DNA of 19,219 nucleotides from Ignatzschineria sp. (lineage in GTDB: Bacteria; Pseudomonadota; Gammaproteobacteria; Cardiobacteriales; Wohlfahrtiimonadaceae). The notes beneath the pieces were generated by a model. The model had not been told where the DNA came from. It did no database searches and worked only from the letters and a program-made list of their open reading frames with translations. Location: contig JASLEF010000054.1 in assembly GCA_030151245.1 (NCBI GenBank), positions 1 through 19,219 of the forward strand, given 5' to 3'. The position numbers and the translations under genes were made by a program. This document shows positions 6,323-14,860 of this stretch, piece after piece (within the stretch, counting starts at the first letter, position 1; each line of letters starts with the position of its first letter).

Positions 6323-7738
6323 ATGAAAAAGAATTTATTTAAACAAAATCTCTCCATCATTAATGTGGGAGGAGAACTTTTTAAAGATAACCTAGAAATG
6401 CAAGGCACATCTGTCTCTCAAGTCAACTGGAAGCCTCGTATTCCTATCAGCCCCGCCCTACAAAAAGCGTTAGATAAACTCAATCAGCCTGAAATCGCTT
6501 CTAAGATTATCCAAGCGAACCGTGAAGTTGTTGACAAAATTATTAGCGCTCATCCCGTTTTAATCGGCTATGAAAAAGCGATAGACGTTGTTCCTGGCAT
6601 GAAGAAAAATATGATTATTCACGCAGGACCGCCTATTCCTTGGGAAAAAATGTGTGGGGCAATGAGAGGGGCTGTCACCGGCGCGATTGTCTTTGAAGGT
6701 CTTGCAAAGAATATCGCAGAAGCTGAAAAAATTGCCGCCTCAGGAGACATTATCTTCTCCCCTTGTCATGAACATGATTGCGTCGGCTCTATGGCGGGAG
6801 TAACCTCCGCATCAATGTATATGCATGTCGTTAAAAACAAAACTCACGGCAATATCGCCTTTACTAATCTTTCAGAACAACTTGCCCGTATCTTAAGAAT
6901 GGGAGCCAATGATCAATCTGTGATTGATCGGTTAATCTGGATGCGAGATGTGCTAGGTCCAATTTTAAGTCAAGCAATGAGATTTGCGAAAGAGATTGAC
7001 CTTCGAATGCTACTGGCTCAAGCCATTCAAATGGGAGATGAAGATCATAATCGAAATAATGCCGGAACCGCACTCCTCATTCAACAGTTAACCCCTCATA
7101 TCCTTAAAACGGATTTCCCCAATGAAGATAAAATTGCCGTCTTTGAATTTGTCGCTAGCAGTGAATATTTCAGTGGACCGACCTGGATGGCTTATTGCAA
7201 GGCGGCAATGGATGCAGGTCACGGCATAAAAAACAGCTCCATTGTGACAACTATGTGTCGTAATGGGGTCGACTTTGGTATTCGTCTAAGTCATTTTAAA
7301 GGATTTAAGTGGTTTATAGGACCTGCTCAAAAAGTCATTGGCCCCATGATGGCGGGCTATACTGAAGCTGACTCAGGTCTTGATATCGGGGATAGTGCCA
7401 TTACTGAAACTTACGGTATTGGCGCATTTGCAATGGCAGCCGCCCCGGCAATTGTGCCACTCGTGGGAGGAACTGTAGAGGAAGCGCTCAACTATTCCAT
7501 CGATATGCTCGATATCACAACAGATGTCAATCCTAATATTACCATTCCTATACTCAATTTTCGGGGCATTGCTTCAGGTATTGATGCGATTAAAGTCGCT
7601 GAAACAGGAATGTTACCGATTATTAATACGGCCATTGCGCATAAAGATGCAGGGATTGGCATGATCGGGACAGGATTAACTAATCCTCCCTTTGAAGCCT
7701 TTGAAAAAGCCCTGATTGCATTGGCTAATAGTTTATAG
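6323..7738 (+). CDS. DUF1116 protein (YahG / YlbE family)
   Basis: The 471-residue protein matches the YahG length (about 472) and DUF1116 family features. Visible blocks are DVVPGMKKNMIIHAGPPIPW (88-107), CGAMRGAVTGA (111-121), SPCHEHDCVGSMAGV (156-170) with clustered His and Cys, MGDEDHNRNNAGTA (237-250) and GPAQKVIGPMMAGY in the C-terminal half. In E. coli the paralogue YlbE is regarded as part of the oxamate carbamoyltransferase with FdrA and YlbF; the specific role here (catalysis or substrate binding) is unknown. AGGAG stands 9 nt before the ATG. The gene lies 97 nt after fdrA, in the same order as yahF-yahG. A soluble cytoplasmic protein is expected; I see no signal peptide or clear membrane segment. 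Confidence 0.9.
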   Translation: MKKNLFKQNLSIINVGGELFKDNLEMQGTSVSQVNWKPRIPISPALQKALDKLNQPEIASKIIQANREVVDKIISAHPVLIGYEKAIDVVPGMKKNMIIHAGPPIPWEKMCGAMRGAVTGAIVFEGLAKNIAEAEKIAASGDIIFSPCHEHDCVGSMAGVTSASMYMHVVKNKTHGNIAFTNLSEQLARILRMGANDQSVIDRLIWMRDVLGPILSQAMRFAKEIDLRMLLAQAIQMGDEDHNRNNAGTALLIQQLTPHILKTDFPNEDKIAVFEFVASSEYFSGPTWMAYCKAAMDAGHGIKNSSIVTTMCRNGVDFGIRLSHFKGFKWFIGPAQKVIGPMMAGYTEADSGLDIGDSAITETYGIGAFAMAAAPAIVPLVGGTVEEALNYSIDMLDITTDVNPNITIPILNFRGIASGIDAIKVAETGMLPIINTAIAHKDAGIGMIGTGLTNPPFEAFEKALIALANSL

Positions 7739-7842
7739 TTCATCATCAATTTCGATGAGACAGTGTTGATAAAATCTCAAACTTACGAGGCTTGTATCGG
7801 GACATTATCCTCTTGGTATAAGCGTCTAATAAGGAGCTAGCG

Positions 7843-8346
7843 ATGACTCGAAATAAAATCTTAACTCTTAGTAACCCTCTCTTAATTCCCGCATTATTCA
7901 CAGGGCTTCTTTGTGGTCTTTGGTCTGCGTTTGCCGGCTATACTCCCCTTAATGTTTGGGCTGGATTTGCCGGTTGTACCACCTACTTCGCAACAGGAAG
8001 ACATGATCTCAAAGCGCTTATCATGACAATTACAACCACATTAGTCGGTGCTTTAATGGCTTTTTTAATGATTCTTCTTGAAACAAAAGTATTAGGCTTT
8101 ATCGGCGGTCCTATTGCCGGGATACTTGGTGTCGGATCCCTTGTTGCTCTCATCGTTTTATTAGGGGCGGTCAATTGCCTCTCTTTTGTTCCTGGCATGT
8201 TTGTCGGTTGCTACACCTTCTTTGCTATCGATGGACTTCAGGATCAAAACTGGTTAATACTTTGTGCCTCCTTAGCTGTCGGAGCGGTACTCGGTTTCTG
8301 TTGTGATATTGGTGGGAGTAAACTTTCTCAACGATACAATACCTAG
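7843..8346 (+). CDS. DUF1097 integral membrane protein (YahC-like)
   Basis: A 167-residue, highly hydrophobic inner-membrane protein, close in length to E. coli YahC (about 165). About six membrane segments can be drawn, near residues 13-32, 37-52, 57-80, 94-113, 115-130 and 138-154. Glycine-rich blocks (FTGLLCGLWSAFAGYTPLNVW, 19-39; FVPGMFVGCYTFFA, 115-128) are typical of this family. AAGGAG precedes the ATG by 8 nt. It is the last gene of the fdrA-DUF1116 transcription unit and is followed by a strong terminator. Its clustering with FdrA/DUF1116 in more than one genus context makes transport of the pathway substrate or product a reasonable guess, but no function is established. Confidence 0.85.
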   Translation: MTRNKILTLSNPLLIPALFTGLLCGLWSAFAGYTPLNVWAGFAGCTTYFATGRHDLKALIMTITTTLVGALMAFLMILLETKVLGFIGGPIAGILGVGSLVALIVLLGAVNCLSFVPGMFVGCYTFFAIDGLQDQNWLILCASLAVGAVLGFCCDIGGSKLSQRYNT

Positions 8347-8427
8347 ATGCTTTCAGCTAAATACTTTCGGCTAGATCATATAGATCGAGCCCACAAACAA
8401 TCATCACGATATCAATATTCCTCCCTT

Positions 8428-8451
8428 GACAAGGTTAATAATAACCTTGTC
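8428..8451 (+). repeat. Perfect 10-bp inverted repeat
   Basis: GACAAGGTTA (8428-8437) and TAACCTTGTC (8442-8451) are exact reverse complements with a 4-nt loop. It stands only 3 nt before the terminator stem at 8455, so it may be a second stem protecting the 3' end of the fdrA operon transcript. Confidence 0.6.
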
Positions 8452-8454
8452 CTT

Positions 8455-8485
8455 CCCCTACCTCAAAGAGATGTAGGGGTTTTTT
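8455..8485 (+). terminator. Intrinsic terminator of the fdrA - DUF1116 - DUF1097 operon
   Basis: CCCCTAC (8455-8461) pairs with GTAGGGG (8473-8479), and inner TC/GA pairs can extend the stem. TTTTTT follows (8480-8485). This is a textbook Rho-independent terminator, 109 nt past the DUF1097 stop. Confidence 0.92.
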
Positions 8486-8512
8486 AATCTCCATTGAAGT
8501 ATCTTCTTTTTA

Positions 8513-8543
8513 AATCTCTAGAAGAGATACTCTCCTAGAGATT
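8513..8543. repeat. Long imperfect hairpin (9 + 4 bp)
   Basis: AATCTCTAG (8513-8521) pairs with CTAGAGATT (8535-8543), and the loop contains a further GAGA/TCTC pairing (8524-8527 with 8531-8534) after a 2-nt bulge. Neither strand has a T-run after it, so it is not a standard terminator. The role is unknown. Confidence 0.5.
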
Positions 8544-8673
8544 AGAGCGGTTAAATAGCTGTATATTGGGCACTTTTCAAAGAAAACAATGGATTATCTA
8601 AAGGCTGGCTTAAGTGTTATTATTTCAAAGTATTAAGAGGATTAAATAATGCGCCTGCTGAACGGCTAAAATT

Positions 8674-9573
8674 TTAAGGAGCAATACTCTTTTCTAAGGA
8701 TAATCCTAACGCTATCCCCCTTAACATATCACTCCCTGAAAGAGATCCTATAGAGAGAATTTTTAGCAGCGCCTGATGCTGTGCACTCTTTCGACTATTT
8801 TCATTTTCATAGAGATAATCTCCCCTTAATGAACCCGCATAATCAAGCAACCACTCATTAAAAAAACCTAAACTCGCATGATGTAACATCCACCAACTAA
8901 TATCATGAGTCTGTTCACGACTCTCGGAGATGACGGATGAGATTAATCCGATTTCTCTCTGATAATCCCTTTCCTGACAATATAATATCAAAAGCAACCC
9001 CACCAATAGATCATCGCCAGAAGGAGTGAGCCCTAACCCTAACCCCATTACAGCTTTTGTCGCCCTCATCAGTTGGGCAGAGTCTCGCCCTTCAATCGCC
9101 TCTTGAATCTCTCGATGTAATCGCTGCAACTGATTATGGATATAATCCATAACAGGGTCTTGTGATATGACGGTTTTTCGTTGTAATAGAGAGAAAACAA
9201 TCCCTAAAGCACTTGATCGTTCAGAAAGAGAAAAACTTCCTTTCGTGAATACTTGATGCCAATGCTCTGTTTCTGTAGTCAATCTGAATTCATTCTCTCC
9301 TGCACAAAATCTCCCAGCGTTAAACACAACATCTTCTCCAACATCAAGGGCAGGATTACAATCTTCAAAATGAGGGAGATCAACCAATAATGTCGAGGGT
9401 GCATTTGGCGCCCCTTTCACCAAAACAGTCATCAGTTCTCCTGTCTCATTAAGGAGATTAATCGCATGCTTAAAACGACTATGCACCTTCCACTTTAAAG
9501 AATCCTCGATAGAGAGGTCCTCTAAATTATCTCGATACCAACGAGCATCAATTGAACTAATATTCACCTTCAT
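8674..9573 (-). CDS. DUF2877 protein (YahE / YlbF family)
   Basis: The protein contains the family signature GLGLGLTPSGDD (residues 177-188), followed by a hydrophobic helix LLVGLLLILYC. YlbF, the E. coli allantoin-cluster member, is thought to be the third component of oxamate carbamoyltransferase with FdrA and YlbE. I place the start at the ATG ending at 9573 (299 residues). The longer reading frame starts at a TTG (9591), and the sequence between, GAGAGGGGAAGTT, is itself a good ribosome binding site for the ATG. Family members are about 270-290 residues, so 299 fits better. It is 103 nt downstream of azlD on the same strand and converges on the fdrA operon, so it is probably on a different transcript from its presumed partners. 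Confidence 0.88.
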   Translation of the reverse strand: MKVNISSIDARWYRDNLEDLSIEDSLKWKVHSRFKHAINLLNETGELMTVLVKGAPNAPSTLLVDLPHFEDCNPALDVGEDVVFNAGRFCAGENEFRLTTETEHWHQVFTKGSFSLSERSSALGIVFSLLQRKTVISQDPVMDYIHNQLQRLHREIQEAIEGRDSAQLMRATKAVMGLGLGLTPSGDDLLVGLLLILYCQERDYQREIGLISSVISESREQTHDISWWMLHHASLGFFNEWLLDYAGSLRGDYLYENENSRKSAQHQALLKILSIGSLSGSDMLRGIALGLSLEKSIAP

Positions 9574-9676
9574 AACTTCCCCTCTCGACAATCTAGTTAT
9601 GAGCTATCCGTTATCCATTATCTTCAAGATTTCTACCAAGACAATTCTTTGACTGTTTTAGATTTTCAAGACCATT

Positions 9677-10024
9677 TTAGGAGACAAAAAATGAAAAAAG
9701 GTAGAGAAACCCATTCAGTGCCGCCACCCCAACAATGACGCTTAAAAAGACATTTCGCCACCAAATGTAACTCAAGAGTACTAATAGTAGTGCGGCTAAT
9801 TTTGAGATAATGCCTATAAAATCTGGGTTTGAAAAATTGATTTCCATACTATGAACAATCAAAACCGTCATTACGCTCAAAGGTAATGCATAGTTTAAAT
9901 AACGTAAGAGATGGGAATCCAAGAGACGTTTTGGCACAAATGTGGGAAATGCTCGTAACATAAAAGTAATCACTCCCATGAGGATAATCCCAACCAGAAT
10001 CGCTGTCATCGTCATATTAGCCAT
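9677..10024 (-). CDS. azlD: AzlD family small subunit of a branched-chain amino acid exporter
   Basis: A 115-residue membrane protein with about four hydrophobic segments (near 7-23, 40-60, 66-87 and 90-112). The region ITFMLRAFPTFVPKRLL (19-35) is characteristic of the AzlD/YgaH family. AzlD-type proteins work with AzlC-type partners as amino-acid exporters; E. coli YgaZH exports valine. Its ATG overlaps the azlC stop by one base (TAATG at 10024), which indicates translational coupling. It lies 103 nt before the DUF2877 gene on the same strand. Confidence 0.88.
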   Translation of the reverse strand: MANMTMTAILVGIILMGVITFMLRAFPTFVPKRLLDSHLLRYLNYALPLSVMTVLIVHSMEINFSNPDFIGIISKLAALLLVLLSYIWWRNVFLSVIVGVAALNGFLYLFSFFVS

Positions 10025-10710
10025 TATACAACACTCCCTTTTTGACTAAACACGCCTCTAAAAAGGATAAAAACCACAGATCCAATAAGCGCCATTAACA
10101 AAACATATTCAGGAATAAGCACTAACATCACACCATAAAAGAGTAAGGCGGCGATGCTTGGCCACCAGATCTTTTTACTCTTCATCTGTTCATACCATAA
10201 AATGACAAATAATGCCGGCAATGCAAATTCTAAATTAGGGATCAATCTCGCTAATTCCTCTCCGGCAATAATCCCCACAATCGTCGCGAGTACCCAGTAA
10301 CTATGAACTAATACTGAAATCTTCGGGAAAAAACCTTTCTGTTGCTCTGGCGGTAAATTGGTCATCACAGAAAAACACTCGTCAGTCAAACAAAAGAGAC
10401 AATACCAGCGCTTAAAACGATTTTTGGGAAGGATATCTACTAACGGCAAGGCATAAAAAACATGACGAAGGTTAATCACTAAGGTATTAACACTCATATT
10501 AAAAATACCGGCTCCTGTTGAAATAAGGGGAATTGCAGCGTATTGTGCTGCGCCCGAAAAAACAATAATAGAGATCATAATCGACATCCACCAAGGAATC
10601 CCAGCGGCACTCGCTAAAACTCCAAAAGCCATTCCTGCAGGTGCATACCCCATTGCAACCGGCGAGGTAATCTTTAATGCCTGCCGCCAACTAAATGAAC
10701 CTTCCACCAT
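10024..10710 (-). CDS. azlC: AzlC family permease of a branched-chain amino acid exporter
   Basis: The 228-residue protein is a multi-spanning inner membrane protein of the AzlC/YgaZ family. The N-terminal block PVAMGYAPAGMAFGVLA (16-32), the central segment SGAAQYAAIPL (52-62) and FCLTDECFSVMTNLPPE (105-121) are typical. AzlC with AzlD exports amino acids such as valine in characterised relatives. The ATG follows GGGGGAGAGGTTTTA, a strong ribosome binding site. The substrate here is unknown. Its location directly upstream of DUF2877, between the carbamoyl-transfer genes and lipB, leaves open whether it belongs to that pathway. lipB lies 113 nt upstream on the same strand with no convincing terminator between. 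Confidence 0.92.
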   Translation of the reverse strand: MVEGSFSWRQALKITSPVAMGYAPAGMAFGVLASAAGIPWWMSIMISIIVFSGAAQYAAIPLISTGAGIFNMSVNTLVINLRHVFYALPLVDILPKNRFKRWYCLFCLTDECFSVMTNLPPEQQKGFFPKISVLVHSYWVLATIVGIIAGEELARLIPNLEFALPALFVILWYEQMKSKKIWWPSIAALLFYGVMLVLIPEYVLLMALIGSVVFILFRGVFSQKGSVV

Positions 10711-10823
10711 TAAAACCTCTCCCCCACTCTTCTTCCCACATGATTATTAATTATTTTATTGTCTAACGCTAATGATCGATAAATTATGATATGACGATGA
10801 TTATCTATTATGGGTAGCGTGCC

Positions 10824-11459
10824 CTATTCTTTCTTGACCGATTGCGACAACTGTTTCTCATCAAGATAATATTCTAAATAAGAGACTAAAGTTGACTCAA
10901 CAGCCATCATATCGAGTTCCTTTGATAATAGATCCGCCATTTGTATCACTTCTAGCCCTTGGTAACCACAAGGATTAATCCCTCTAAAAGGGGTTAAGTC
11001 CATCTGAACATTGAGACTTAATCCATGATATACCGCCCCTTTTCGGATGCGTAAACCTAAGGCTGCAATTTTTTTACCATCTACATACACTCCCGGTGCG
11101 CTAATATCACCAGCCCCCGAGATACCGTACTCTTTTAACGTCGCAATAATCGCATTTTCTAGCGCTCGAACTAAGGCTCTAACCCCACAATTCTTCGCCT
11201 TGAAACTAATGAGGGTGTAAACCACAATTTGTCCTGGGCCATGATAAGTCACCTGCCCGCCTCGATCGACGGGTACAATCGGAATCCCCTGCGCATTCAA
11301 AATATGCTCAGGCTTGCCATTTTGCCCCTGCGTATAGACTGCAGGATGCTCGACCACCCAAAGCTCGTCTTCGGTCACTTCTGTTCTGGTTTCAGTAAAC
11401 TCTTTCATGGCCTCGTAAACCGCTAAATAAGGCTGAAGTCCTAGATATCGTACTTTCAT
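10824..11459 (-). CDS. lipB: Octanoyltransferase LipB
   Basis: LipB moves octanoate from octanoyl-ACP to the lipoyl domains of 2-oxo acid dehydrogenases and GcvH, the first step of endogenous lipoate synthesis. The sequence has LGLQPY at the N-terminus, DRGGQVTYHGPGQ (65-77), GKKIAALGLR (128-137) with the catalytic Lys130, and INPCGYQGLEV (161-171) with the catalytic Cys164. I prefer the ATG ending at 11459 (211 residues). AGAAGAG stands just before it, and the distance to LGLQPY then matches E. coli LipB. The ATG 24 nt upstream (11483) has no ribosome binding site. lipA, the usual downstream partner, is not adjacent. Confidence 0.95.
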   Translation of the reverse strand: MKVRYLGLQPYLAVYEAMKEFTETRTEVTEDELWVVEHPAVYTQGQNGKPEHILNAQGIPIVPVDRGGQVTYHGPGQIVVYTLISFKAKNCGVRALVRALENAIIATLKEYGISGAGDISAPGVYVDGKKIAALGLRIRKGAVYHGLSLNVQMDLTPFRGINPCGYQGLEVIQMADLLSKELDMMAVESTLVSYLEYYLDEKQLSQSVKKE

Positions 11460-11548
11460 GAAAACTCTTCTTCGCTTAATCATTAACGTTGATCATTGTA
11501 CCTGATTATCGGTAAATATCAGGAGAAATCATACGTTGCAAACAAGGT

Positions 11549-11554
11549 ATTATA
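11549..11554 (-). promoter_or_regulatory. Candidate -10 element for lipB
   Basis: An exact TATAAT on the minus strand lies about 90 nt upstream of the lipB start. The matching -35 region is poor (TTTAGG at 18 nt), so confidence is low. Confidence 0.3.
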
Positions 11555-11641
11555 AAATAGGCCAAAAATTCCCCTAAAACAGACCTAATGCCTGGATACT
11601 GCTTCACTTCCTCTCTCTACCAGCATCTCTTTATGATCCTT

Positions 11642-11674
11642 AAAAAAAACGCTTATCCTTAAATAGAATAAGCG
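11642..11674 (-). terminator. Intrinsic terminator of the RND efflux operon
   Basis: On the minus strand CGCTTAT and ATAAGCG form a 7-bp perfect stem with an 11-nt loop, followed directly by eight T residues (plus-strand A run 11642-11649). It lies about 75 nt past the RND stop codon and separates the pump operon from lipB. Confidence 0.88.
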
Positions 11675-11749
11675 CTTTAAATTTTTACAAATGAGCCCAT
11701 TGACTCATAGATAAAGTCTGAAAAATAGAGTCCAAAATATCTTCAAGTA

Positions 11750-14700
11750 TTAAGAATCGGTATAGAGAAGCTCTTCATTAATCTCGCTATGTCTACCCCC
11801 AATAAAGAGATAAACCACAGGCACAACGATTAAAGTTAAGATCGTCCCTACACTCATTCCTCCGACAATCACCCATCCAATCGCTTGACGAGATTCAGCG
11901 CCGGCACCAATGGCTAAAGCTAACGGTACAGCCCCTAACACCATCGCGCCAGTTGTCATTAAAATCGGACGAAGCCTTAAGGTTGCTGAACGAATAATCG
12001 CCTCTAATTTTTGCTCTCCTTCTGCCATAATCTGATTGGCGAACTCTACAATTAAAATACCATGTTTAGTGATTAACCCCACCAGGGTCACCAGCCCAAT
12101 TTGACTGTAGATATTAATCGTTCCTCCTGCTAAATAGAGTGCACCAAGCGCCCCAAATCCCGCAAGGGGTACACTAAATAAGATTATAAAAGGATCAATC
12201 CATGATTCAAACTGCGCAGCTAATACTAAATAAATAAAGACCAACGCCATAAAGAAAATGAAGATCATTGAGGCTCCTGATTCAATAAACTCCCGCGATG
12301 ACCCTTGATAATCTAACATCGCCTCTGGCAATACTTCCCGAATAATATTCTCCACAATCTCGATTCCTTCCCCTTGTGAAATACCTGATTGCAAGTTCGC
12401 CGAAATAGTGACTGAACGTAGTTTATTAAAATGGCGTAAATTTTGGGGAGCAATCGTTTCATCGACAGTGACAAAATTCGATAAAGGCACCATCTCGCCA
12501 TATTTAGAGCGAACATAAATCCCCTCTAAATCTCGCGGCTGACTACGCTTTTGAGGATCAACTTGTACTAAAACATCATATTGTTCCGCACCTTCCTTGT
12601 AACGCGTCACATTACGGCCTCCTAAAGCCGTCTCTAAAGTTCTTCCAACCATAGAAACATCAATGCCTAATAATGCTAGTTTCTCACGATCAACATAGAC
12701 TTCTAATTGAGGCGTATTCATTCGTAAATCATTATCTGGCGAAATGAGCACCTCGTTCTCTTTCATTTTGCGCATAATCTCCGTAACCTGGCGATCTAAC
12801 TCTTCGAAACTATCGTTAGAGCGAATCACAATTTGAACATCTTTAGAATCTCCTCGCTGTCCTAAAGATTGTGGATTACTGGCAAATACGCGTAGGCCTA
12901 AAGCAATATCTCTAAATTGTCTATTTAATCGTGAGGTAATCTCCATTTGTGATTCAGAACGATCATCCCAATCAGGTAAGGTCACAAATGCCAAAGCCCC
13001 CATAGAGACACCGGAGATCGTATAGACAATCGTTCCCTCATCTAGCTGATCTAACATTAGATCTTCCACTTCTGTAAAGTAACGATCAGTAAAATCAACG
13101 GTCGCCCCTTCAGGCGTGATTGCCATCACGCGAATAACCCCGCGATCTTCAGTCGGAGAAAGCTCTTCGGGGAGCTCAATATACAGCAATGCCGTAGCAC
13201 CTATTAAGCCAAACATCATTAATAGTACTAAGTACTTTGCTTTTAAGACCGCCCGTAAAATAGCCTCATACAGATTCGTGAGTCCTACTAATACCCTCTC
13301 TATAAACCGAGAGATCGGCTGAAACAATTTTCCCAGTAAGGAGGCTTGACGTTGCTCCTCCTCTTCTTTACTCAATAATAACCTTGAACACATCATCGGT
13401 GATAACGTTAAGGCTGTAAATCCTGAAATCAAGACAGCAATAGAGAGTGTCACCGCAAACTCCACAAAAAGCTGTCCAATTCGTCCTTGAGTAAAGGTTA
13501 AGGGTAAAAATACCGCTGCCAGCGTAATCGTCATGGCGATAATCGCAAAGCCAATCTCCTTTGAACCGATAAATGCTGCTTTAATGGGGCGAACGCCATT
13601 TTCTATATGCCGATGGATATTCTCTAACATTACAATCGCATCATCTACAACAAGTCCTATGGCTAATACGAATGCTAATAATGTTAGGGTATTGATGGAA
13701 TATCCAAAAAGATACATCACGAAGAGTGATCCTATTAATGAGATCGGCACCGTCACCATCGGAATTAAAGTCGCACGCCAATTTCGAAGGAATACAAAAA
13801 TAATCAGTCCTACAAAAATTAAGGCTTCAACAATCGTTGTATATACTGAGCTAAGAGATTTATTAATAAATACTGAAGAGTCTGAGGTAATCGCAATCTT
13901 TACGCCATCAGGTAATGTCTCTTTTAATGCCGGTAACAATGCTTGTATATCTGCAGATAACGTTAAGGGGTTCGCGACTGATTGCTTGATAACAGCAACA
14001 CCAACACCTGGCATCCCATTTAACCGCGGACGAGAGGTCTCTTCTACGCCGCCTAACTCCACTAATGCGACATCACTTAATCGAACAATCGGTCGATTCT
14101 TCTCTGCCTCATTATCAGCAACTTTAATAATAATATTTCGAAACTCTTCAACCTGATTTAAGTCTGTTCGAGCGACAATCGAAAATTCTTGTGTAGAGCT
14201 CTTAATTGTTCCTGCCGGAATCTCCACGTTTTGTGCTCTCAGTGCAGCTTCAACATCACTTACCGTGACATCTAATATCGCTAATTTTTGGGGATCAATC
14301 CAAATTCGCATGACCGGCTCTCGTCCTCCCCATATTGTCACACTAGCAACACCCTCTAACAGCTCAATTTGAGGTTGCACAATGGTCTCTACCATTTTCG
14401 TTAACTCAATAGCGCTATGCTCATTACTCGACAACGCTAAAATCACCACCGGGTCAGCATCAGAATCACTTTTTTGAATGATAGGGTCATCGACTTCATC
14501 AGGTAAGGATCGCTTCGCTCTTGCAACACGATCTCGAACATCATTCGCTGCCTCTTCAATATCTTTCGTTGACTTAAAGGTAATGTTGATAGAGGAGGAG
14601 CCTCGCCGTGAATCAGAGGCAATAAAATCAATACCATCGACACTCGTGACCGCATCCTCTATCACCTTCGTCACCTGAGTCTCTATAATCTCAGGACTCG

Positions 14701-14860
14701 CCCCTTGATAGATGGTACGAATACTAATGACCGGAACATCAATATCTGGATATTCTCGAATCGTCATTCGATCGAGACCGATTAATCCTAATAAAATGAG
14801 CACAATATTGATAACGATCGCAAAGACAGGTCTTTTGATCGAAACTTCTGACAATTTCAT
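11750..14860 (-). CDS. RND family efflux pump inner-membrane transporter (HAE-1 / AcrB-like)
   Basis: The 1036-residue protein has the full RND layout: a first helix after IKRPVFAIVI (8-17), a periplasmic porter loop (about 30-335), a block of helices (about 340-500), a second porter loop and a C-terminal helix block. The proton-relay aspartates are present in GLVVDDAIVMLENI (402-415; Asp406, Asp407). The later KHGILIVEFANQ block also matches the family. Such pumps expel hydrophobic drugs, detergents and other toxic compounds by proton exchange. The start ATG overlaps the adaptor stop by one base (TAATG, 14860), so the two genes are translationally coupled. No TolC-like channel gene follows; the pump probably uses a channel encoded elsewhere. 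The substrate cannot be assigned. Confidence 0.95.
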   Translation of the reverse strand: MKLSEVSIKRPVFAIVINIVLILLGLIGLDRMTIREYPDIDVPVISIRTIYQGASPEIIETQVTKVIEDAVTSVDGIDFIASDSRRGSSSINITFKSTKDIEEAANDVRDRVARAKRSLPDEVDDPIIQKSDSDADPVVILALSSNEHSAIELTKMVETIVQPQIELLEGVASVTIWGGREPVMRIWIDPQKLAILDVTVSDVEAALRAQNVEIPAGTIKSSTQEFSIVARTDLNQVEEFRNIIIKVADNEAEKNRPIVRLSDVALVELGGVEETSRPRLNGMPGVGVAVIKQSVANPLTLSADIQALLPALKETLPDGVKIAITSDSSVFINKSLSSVYTTIVEALIFVGLIIFVFLRNWRATLIPMVTVPISLIGSLFVMYLFGYSINTLTLLAFVLAIGLVVDDAIVMLENIHRHIENGVRPIKAAFIGSKEIGFAIIAMTITLAAVFLPLTFTQGRIGQLFVEFAVTLSIAVLISGFTALTLSPMMCSRLLLSKEEEEQRQASLLGKLFQPISRFIERVLVGLTNLYEAILRAVLKAKYLVLLMMFGLIGATALLYIELPEELSPTEDRGVIRVMAITPEGATVDFTDRYFTEVEDLMLDQLDEGTIVYTISGVSMGALAFVTLPDWDDRSESQMEITSRLNRQFRDIALGLRVFASNPQSLGQRGDSKDVQIVIRSNDSFEELDRQVTEIMRKMKENEVLISPDNDLRMNTPQLEVYVDREKLALLGIDVSMVGRTLETALGGRNVTRYKEGAEQYDVLVQVDPQKRSQPRDLEGIYVRSKYGEMVPLSNFVTVDETIAPQNLRHFNKLRSVTISANLQSGISQGEGIEIVENIIREVLPEAMLDYQGSSREFIESGASMIFIFFMALVFIYLVLAAQFESWIDPFIILFSVPLAGFGALGALYLAGGTINIYSQIGLVTLVGLITKHGILIVEFANQIMAEGEQKLEAIIRSATLRLRPILMTTGAMVLGAVPLALAIGAGAESRQAIGWVIVGGMSVGTILTLIVVPVVYLFIGGRHSEINEELLYTDS

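Larger units (their letters stand above)
8347..8673. other. Convergent intergenic region with three hairpins (327 bp)
   Basis: No gene is visible between the stops of the DUF1097 gene (plus) and the DUF2877 gene (minus). It holds a perfect inverted repeat (8428-8451), the plus-strand terminator (8455-8485) and a long imperfect hairpin (8513-8543). I found no clear terminator for the minus-strand DUF2877 gene. Confidence 0.7.

Noticed and set aside
9574..9591. TTG start giving a 305-residue DUF2877 protein
   Set aside because: The six extra codons include the ribosome binding site of the ATG at 9573, and the shorter form is closer to the family length.
11460..11483. Upstream ATG for lipB (219 residues)
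   Set aside because: It has no ribosome binding site, while the ATG at 11459 has one and matches the E. coli N-terminus.
13533..14156. 207-codon plus-strand reading frame
   Set aside because: It is fully antisense to the well-supported RND pump gene, and its Ile/Thr/Asn-rich composition is typical of an opposite-strand shadow.
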